The notes under the pieces: model-generated
The model's input: only the letters and a program-made list of their open reading frames with translations
Database searches by the model: none
Told to the model about the DNA's origin: nothing
Translations under genes and position numbers: made by a program
NCBI GenBank assembly: GCA_010279815.1
Contig: QEOQ01000522.1
Coordinates: 89,378 to 153,377 of the forward strand
Reading direction: 5' to 3'
From: Brachionus plicatilis
Lineage: Eukaryota > Rotifera > Eurotatoria > Ploima > Brachionidae
Length of the DNA: 64,000 nucleotides
Part shown: one piece after another, positions 58,571-64,000 of the stretch
How the letters are laid out: the number at the start of each line of letters is the position of its first letter
Numbering within the stretch: the first letter of the stretch is position 1

Positions 58571-59951
58571 TTAATTGAGCATTAAAGCACTTGAGATTTT
58601 TTTTGGTCTTCCGACAGGATTCCTTTGGATATACTCTGAATTTTCTTCATTAATGATCCATTTTTGAACAAATAACTGTGCGGCTTTGTCAAACATTGAA
58701 TCGGATATGGACAATTGCAGAAGCTGAATATCTTGGTAAACTTTTTTGATTAGATCAGAATCGAAGCGTTTGGTTTGTTTGACAAAGTTGCGACTAACAT
58801 GAGCCCAGCAATGATTCTTCGCTTTAAAACAAAAACACTTGAAAATCCGTTTTCGATAGCATCAGCACCATCTGCCAATAAAATTGTCGGTTGAATATCT
58901 CTTTTAAACAAACTATGAACAGTTGATTTTAGTGCTTTGAATAGAAACTCGTAATCCGCGCCGGTTTCACTGGAAGTAATAGCGACACCAAAAGGATGGA
59001 ATGCTTTATTACGATCGCAAGAGCCCACAACTAGAATATTATAGCCTTGCCAAATTAGTTTGTAGGTACCGTCACTAGCAAGCATTTCGACTTAAAAAAA
59101 TTTTTTTATTAAAAAATAGATTTTTTAAGAATAACAAAAATTTTTTAAAATAAATTACCTTCGTGATCAGCAAGTGAAATGAGTCGCTTGGTTGTCACAA
59201 ACATTCTAATAGATTTAACAGCATTTTGATTTCTTTTGATGTCAACAATAGGACAAAACATCTTATCATCAGTCTCGGGAATATCTTCGTTTTCTTGGCA
59301 CCATCTGAAGAGTTCATTCAGTTTTGCTATTTTAGGAACGCTTTCTTGTTTTAAGCGCCTTATATAAGTTCGAATTTGGCCGACTGTTGGGAGAGGTTGA
59401 ATATCCATTCGATTTAATCTCATTTGAATCTGAGTTGGAGTTTTGATTTTTTGTTCATTGAAGAGATCCTCTATAACTACTTTTGTAGCTTCTTTTAGAC
59501 CTTGACTTGGATCGGGGTGGCTATGTTCATTGGCTGATACTTGAATGAACATATGTATAGATTTTTTACACGGAACGCATCTTAACTTAACAGGACATTT
59601 GTAGCGACCAGCTTCAGCACAATAGTAGTTTCTGGTAGTAAGGCCATCGCACTGATTGTCTACAGATTTAGCCCACTTTAGATCGAATATGGCTTTATTT
59701 TTGATTGTAAGAAGTGCAAGGGACAGATTTTTTGACGAAGCTATATGGTCATACATTAGATTTGGACCTCTTTTATTAACCGGCTCTTCTATACCTTCGA
59801 ATTCTTCTGCGTCTTCGTCAGTTTCGTCCTCTGAAGGCTTTCTACGTTTTTCTTGTTGTTTTTTTCTTTGAAGAGGATTTTTTACAGGAACAATCGAGGA
59901 TGAAGAGGTTTCAGAAGCCTCAAATTCGTTTATATCTGGAACTAGGTTCAT
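58571..59951 (-). pseudogene. MULE-family transposase with a FLYWCH-like zinc region, one frameshift
   Basis: Exon 1 59951-59159 and exon 2 from 59090, joined across a 68-bp GT-AG intron (LADHE to VEMLASDGTYK). An acidic, Lys-rich N-terminus is followed by a zinc-binding region of FLYWCH type (YYCAEAGRYKCPVKL, ending in HSHPD), then the MULE domain: SDGTYKLIWQGYNILVVGS with the first catalytic Asp and ILLADGADAIENGF with the second. A one-base shift near 58820 moves the frame to NHCWAHVSRNFVKQTKRFDS, the conserved C-W-H block, which runs to QRNPVGRPKKISSALMLN and a TAA at 58571. About 440 residues in all, shorter than most MULE transposases, so the C-terminal part may be lost. Confidence 0.8.
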
Positions 59952-60445
59952 TTAGAGTATTTTTAAATTTTTGAGTTAATTTAAATTTATTTGTATATCT
60001 GTACCGAGCTAAATTAAAGCTAAGCTAAGCTAAGTTAAATTTTATTTACATTTATATTATTTTTATTGATTACATATTATAATTAATTGACATTTATTTA
60101 TTTAATTGACATAAGAATTTTCTATTGACAATTCTTCAATTTTATGGATTTCTTTAATTTAAAATTGACTCTTGTTTAATTAATTGATTTTTGAATTATT
60201 TTATTGATTTTTGTTTTTTTAATTGACATTCAAATTATCAATTGATTTTTATTTATTTTAATTGACGTTTTGAATAAAATATTAATTGATTTTTGTAAAA
60301 TTAATTGACAGAAAAACATAGAGCCAATAATTTTTTTCTCTATGAATGTGTCTATTAATTCTTTTAGTTAATAATTTTATCTACTAAATAATTGTTTTAT
60401 ATAGTGCATTTAATACATTTTATCTACTAAGTTCATCTTTTTATA

Positions 60446-60993
60446 CAGTCTACATTATATAGTCTGCTTTGCGAAGTTAAGTACTAAAGAATAGAAAATT
60501 TAAAATCGATTCTGTGAATGTGACATGGTGCAACAAACATAGTTACATCGACTGTCAAGTCAAAGACTTTTTTTAAAATTTTTTTTCAAAGAATTGGACT
60601 TGAATTTGACACTTTCAAACAACTTTGGTGACCAGTACTCCTCACCTAATATATGTGCTCAGAAATTAGTCACCTGTTGTTTTGTTTTGGTCACTTATTT
60701 GTTTTATTTGTCACATATTTTAGCATATTTTTAATCCCTTTTAAAATAATTCTTCGAAGATTCAGACTTTGTAAAAAAGTTAGATTCTTTTTGATAAAAT
60801 ATAATTCGTTTTGAGCAAAATAGAAATAAAAACAAAAAAAACAATAAAAAAAATCTTTAAAAGATATTAATTTAAAGCCAAAAATAAATGGTAAAGTATG
60901 GATAAAATAAACAAGAAACTATCAGAAGTAAAATTAGACAAAAGGCTTTTGAAAAACAAAAATTAAACTTAAAACTGCTGATATTGAATTTTT
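60446..60993. other. AT-rich spacer with AAGTC and GTCAC words
   Basis: About 60548-60635 has the CAAGTCAAAGACTTTT and GACTTGAATTTGAC words of the hAT-type MITE family. 60630-60725 has repeated GTCAC/GTGACC words like the GGGTCTAGG element. No gene. Confidence 0.45.
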
Positions 60994-61510
60994 GGCAAAT
61001 TGAAGTTCATGATCAAATGTAAATTTCAAATCAAAATTTTTAGTTTTTGAGTTTAATAAAAAGGTATTTTTTATCAATTTTTATAATAACAAATGACTAA
61101 ACTTTATTAAACATAAATTGTTTAATCTTTAATTAAATAGAAAATTATTTGAATTTTTGTCTGAAGTAAAAATAAAATCTTAATCGATATTTTGAAATTT
61201 TGCAATTCAAAATTTAACTTTGTTTTGTCGAAGCATATTTTAACTAATATTTAAATATCATTTTAAGTCACAATTTGGAAACCTTTATGTGGATTTTAAA
61301 TTTGTCTTTTTAGTTTTCAAAATAAAGATTTTAGAAAAATCAATTAAAAAATCAATTAAAAAAACAAGTTGTTTTTTTTTTTAATTAAAATAGTAAACAT
61401 CTTATGTTTAATTTAAATATAATTAATAAAAGCTAATTTCATCATTTTTATTAATACTATAATGAATTACATTTTGATCATTTGAACATGATCATGAACT
61501 TCAAGTTGCC
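60994..61510. mobile_element. MITE with GGCAAATTGAAG ends, second copy
   Basis: 517 bp. Left end GGCAAATTGAAGTTCATGAT; inverse of the right end GGCAACTTGAAGTTCATGAT. Same terminal sequence as 22239-22774. Flanks GAATTTTT and TGATTTTT are a poor 8-bp match. The sequence split by the LINE at 30859 carries the same GATCATGAACTT end. Confidence 0.7.
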
Positions 61511-62426
61511 TGATTTTTTTAATTTTGAATGATTTGGTTACGTAATAAATATTGGCATTGTGAATTTTGGTACAAAAAACAAATACAAGATATAAAAAAG
61601 GCCAAAGCTCAGGTTCTGAAGGAGCAAAACATGTTCTGTAAATTGTAGCATCTGAAACATCCTTTGTACCACCAATATACTGATTCTGCAAAACTCTGCA
61701 ATACATCTGCAAAATTCAGAATTTTGTGAATTTTAGTACAAAATCAGAAACAAAATATAAAATACACCATAGATTTAATTAGGATAAGCGAAAAAATATT
61801 CTGTAAATTGTAGCAACTGCTACATCCTCTGTACCACCACTTAATGTAAAAAAATTAATCTAAAATTCAAAATCTTACAAAGCATTTAGACCACTGTTTA
61901 GGCAACCTAAAGTATAGAATTTTAAACTTTTGTTATGTTTTAAATGTGTCTTGAAAATATTTTTTTATTTCAAAAAAAAATTGAAAACAAAAATGCAATC
62001 AAAAACTCACACAGGTTTTAAAAATTTCAAAAAAAAAAAACAATAATTTTTTTTCAACTAACACTAGTCTTTTTGGCATTATTTACTAGTATTTTTTATT
62101 AGATTAAAAATTATCTTTATTTTAATAATTGAAAAAATTTTTGAAAAATTTTGTTAAAATCATGTATTTATTAACTTTTTCTAGTTCCGTGTTTTAGACT
62201 GTAACTTGAATTTAGAACCGGATTTTCTAATTTTAGTTCCGGGTTCCGGTTCTAGAATTTTTTTCAAACGATTTTAACAATTCATTTTATTAATTTAGTG
62301 GTAATCTTTTTGTTTATAAGTAAATAAAAAAATAACTTAATTTTGCTTTTAATTTTCTATTAAAAAAAAATTCAAATTTAAAAATAAAAAACTAAACAAA
62401 AAAATTTTCAATTTAAATTTTGAAAA
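61511..62426. other. Spacer upstream of NUP133 with a short tandem duplication
   Basis: Two related units with a period of 167 bp begin at GTGAATTTT (61560 and 61727), and each includes TTCTGTAAATTGTAGCA and TGTACCACCA. The rest is AT-rich; 62180-62270 contains repeated AGTTCCGG words. It must include the NUP133 promoter, but no clear element is visible. Confidence 0.5.
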
Positions 62427-63520
62427 ATGTTCACTCCAAAACGCCCTTCAGTTTTGTCAACTTCGAGTTCAGCTCGAGTGACCCGCAGTCAAAGCCTCAA
62501 GACTACAAACGAGCTTTTCAACTCATCAATAAGCTCCAGCGGTGGTGCCCATAACCGAATATCTCTTACAATGAACTCAATATACAACGATTCCATACTG
62601 GAATCATTCAAAGCGCCTTTGCCAATAAAAATAAAAGAACTCATCTTTAATCTTAAGTCACAAAATTCTTTACAGCTAAATGCTACAATTCTTTCCAATG
62701 GTCACATATGTCTGGTAAACGAGAGAAAACTCTTCATCTGGAAGCTCAAAAAAACTTTTAAAGTAATTTTTTTCAAAAATAAAATTTTTAAATTTAAATT
62801 ATTATTTTTCAATTTTTTTATTAGAATATTCAATGCAATGAACTTTCGCTGCCATTCAGCAAGTCTCTGATTAAACAAAACTGTGTTTCGGTCGAGTGCC
62901 ACAATAACAAAGACTACGTTGGTTTGTGCGCAACCGTGGAGGGCTCGATCAGATACTGGCCGTCCATTTTCAACGAGTACCTTTGTGTGGATGAAAAAAT
63001 AGACATTCCTCAAAACGATGAGGTAGTTCATCTTATGTACATATCGGTAAGCAATAATTATAAAAATTTTAATTTAAAATTTTAATTTTTTTTAAAGGAA
63101 AATTTTTATCTTCTAATTACAGCAAATGGAAGTTATTTTAGTGTTCAGATAGAAAGTCATGAGGGAAAGAGTTTGATATCGAGCAAAAAAATTGATCTCT
63201 CGTCAGGCTTGCTGTCAAGTGTAGGTCGAAGAATGACATCACTTATTTTTGGCGGTGGTCAAAATTTGAACAAAAACAGCCAAAATTTTAAATCAGCTGT
63301 CCGCTATAAAACTAGCCCGGATATGTTTGTATTAATTGATAAAAATTTACAAAAATTTCAGTATTGAAATAAAAATATTTTTTTTTCACTTTTTTTAATA
63401 ATTATTTTTTTAGATGTTGAGCCAAGCAGGCATGGATAAATTATTTTATGAAGAATATTTGGATCAGAATATGGATTCAACAAGAATAAATATAAATTTT
63501 CAGAACTGTCCCATTACCAA
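62427..63520 (+). CDS. NUP133: Nucleoporin Nup133, 5' exons (gene continues beyond the window)
   Basis: Component of the Y-shaped (Nup107-160) scaffold of the nuclear pore. Exons: 62427-62762, 62825-63046, 63098-63360 and 63414-63520, with introns of 62, 51 and 53 bp. Residues match the N-terminal beta-propeller of Nup133: a disordered Ser/Arg-rich start (MFTPKRPSVLSTSSS), the blade HICLVNERKLFIWKL, ATVEGSIRYWPS, GLLSSVGRRMTSLIFGGG (the ALPS-like membrane-sensing loop of this family) and MFVLIDKNLQKFQ. Start chosen as the first ATG with A at -3 and because the ALPS and blades follow at expected distances. The join of exons 3 and 4 is odd: GT at 63361 leaves phase 2, but exon 4 is open only in phase 0. 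The window's last bases (TTTAG then GTCATTTGG) could start the next exon. Confidence 0.9.
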
Positions 63521-64000
63521 GTAAAAATTTGCTATTTCTATAACTAAAATTTGGATGATCGAAAATGATTTTTTTTATCTTAAAATAATTACCCAAGTTT
63601 AAATTTCTTTATACAGATAAAAAATTTGAATATTAATCTTGAAATTTCTGACAAATTTTTGCCTTCAGAAATAAAACTCATGCAGAAAAATACACTATGT
63701 CACAAAAAGTTAGAATCAAACTTTTTTTTAATAAGATTGTATTATTTTTCGATTAATCGGTCATCATAGAAAATAAAAATCCAGATATTTTTTTTTTAAT
63801 TTCTTTATTTTTTATTTATTCAAATATCGGAAAAATACAAATAAAAGAAAAACCAGAAAAAAAATCCCCAAAAAAATCCCAATAAACGTCCTAGATTTTG
63901 TGGTTAAGTAGTGGAACACACAATAAGGAAACAATTATTAAAATTTATGTTGAAAAATTTTTTTAGTTTTTAATTTGTTGATATTTAGGTCATTTGGAAA
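63521..64000 (+). other. NUP133 intron up to the window edge
   Basis: Begins GTAAAAA. Low-complexity AT-rich sequence with no open frame of note. ATATTTAG at 63981-63988 could be the acceptor of the next exon, giving the residues SFG in the matching phase. Confidence 0.5.

Larger units (their letters stand above)
57835..60445 (-). mobile_element. Mutator-like DNA transposon
   Basis: The left end region (TAAAAAGATGAAATTTACTA, then AAACACTATATAAAAATATT) and the inverse of the right end (TAAAAAGATGAACTTAGTAG, then TGCACTATATAAAACAATTA) form long imperfect terminal repeats. Inside each are arrays of TTAATTGACA-like words (58330-58540 and 60075-60310). It encodes a MULE transposase (59951-58571) and a small second frame (about 58233-57980). 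The target duplication was not resolved. Confidence 0.65.

Noticed and set aside
1..64000. CRISPR arrays, bacterial promoters, ribosome-binding sites or rRNA.
   Set aside because: Spliced genes, tRNA type and element content are eukaryotic; no regular repeat-spacer array or rRNA-like sequence was seen.

Overview
The window looks like nuclear DNA of an invertebrate animal with a very AT-rich genome. The genes have GT-AG introns, many of only 50-70 bp. There are metazoan signalling genes (CNK scaffold, rhodopsin-class GPCR), a nucleoporin, a eukaryotic tRNA-Pro, and dense, nested transposable elements (non-LTR, Penelope-like, Ty3/gypsy, Tc1/mariner, hAT, piggyBac, Mutator-like, MITEs). A monogonont rotifer is my best guess, but it rests only on composition and element content; the sequence does not prove it.

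Layout. 1-11.5 kb: gene-poor AT-rich DNA with a few MITE copies and a possible SINE. 11.57 kb: tRNA-Pro(UGG). 11.9-25.7 kb: a five-exon CNK gene (SAM, CRIC, PDZ, PH) on the + strand. Its two introns of more than 5 kb hold a piggyBac relic, a solo LTR, foldback elements, a LINE endonuclease relic and nested MITEs. 26.2-28.9 kb: a decayed LINE split by a hAT relic. 29.4-30.8 kb: a 280-bp palindrome and a decayed ORF next to a TGTCCACC-repeat terminus. 30.86-34.71 kb: a nearly complete Jockey/CR1-like LINE with a 16-bp target duplication. 35.2-37.7 kb: an unfamiliar TIR element (CCCAGTTA ends) carrying a three-exon gene. 38.3-42.4 kb: further TIR elements and LINE fragments. 43.4-44.9 kb: a truncated LINE copy with a Tc1/mariner element inside it. 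46.4-49.2 kb: LINE relic, then a TATCCCG-end element holding a Penelope-like fragment with a candidate hammerhead ribozyme. 49.6-53.6 kb: a truncated Ty3/gypsy element with one long gag-pol frame and one LTR. 53.6-56 kb: a GTGAAC-word TIR cluster. 56.06-57.37 kb: single-exon GPCR. 57.8-60.4 kb: a Mutator-like element. 62.4 kb to the edge: the 5' exons of NUP133.

The three host protein genes have unrelated roles (Ras/Raf scaffolding, peptide-type signalling, nuclear pore) and simply sit together. Most other sequence is transposon-derived. Several insertions can be proved inside the window, because the same repeat without the insertion (the empty site) is present elsewhere in it.

Limits: exon joins were worked out by eye from splice signals and reading phase. 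Family names come from recognised motifs; no database search was run.
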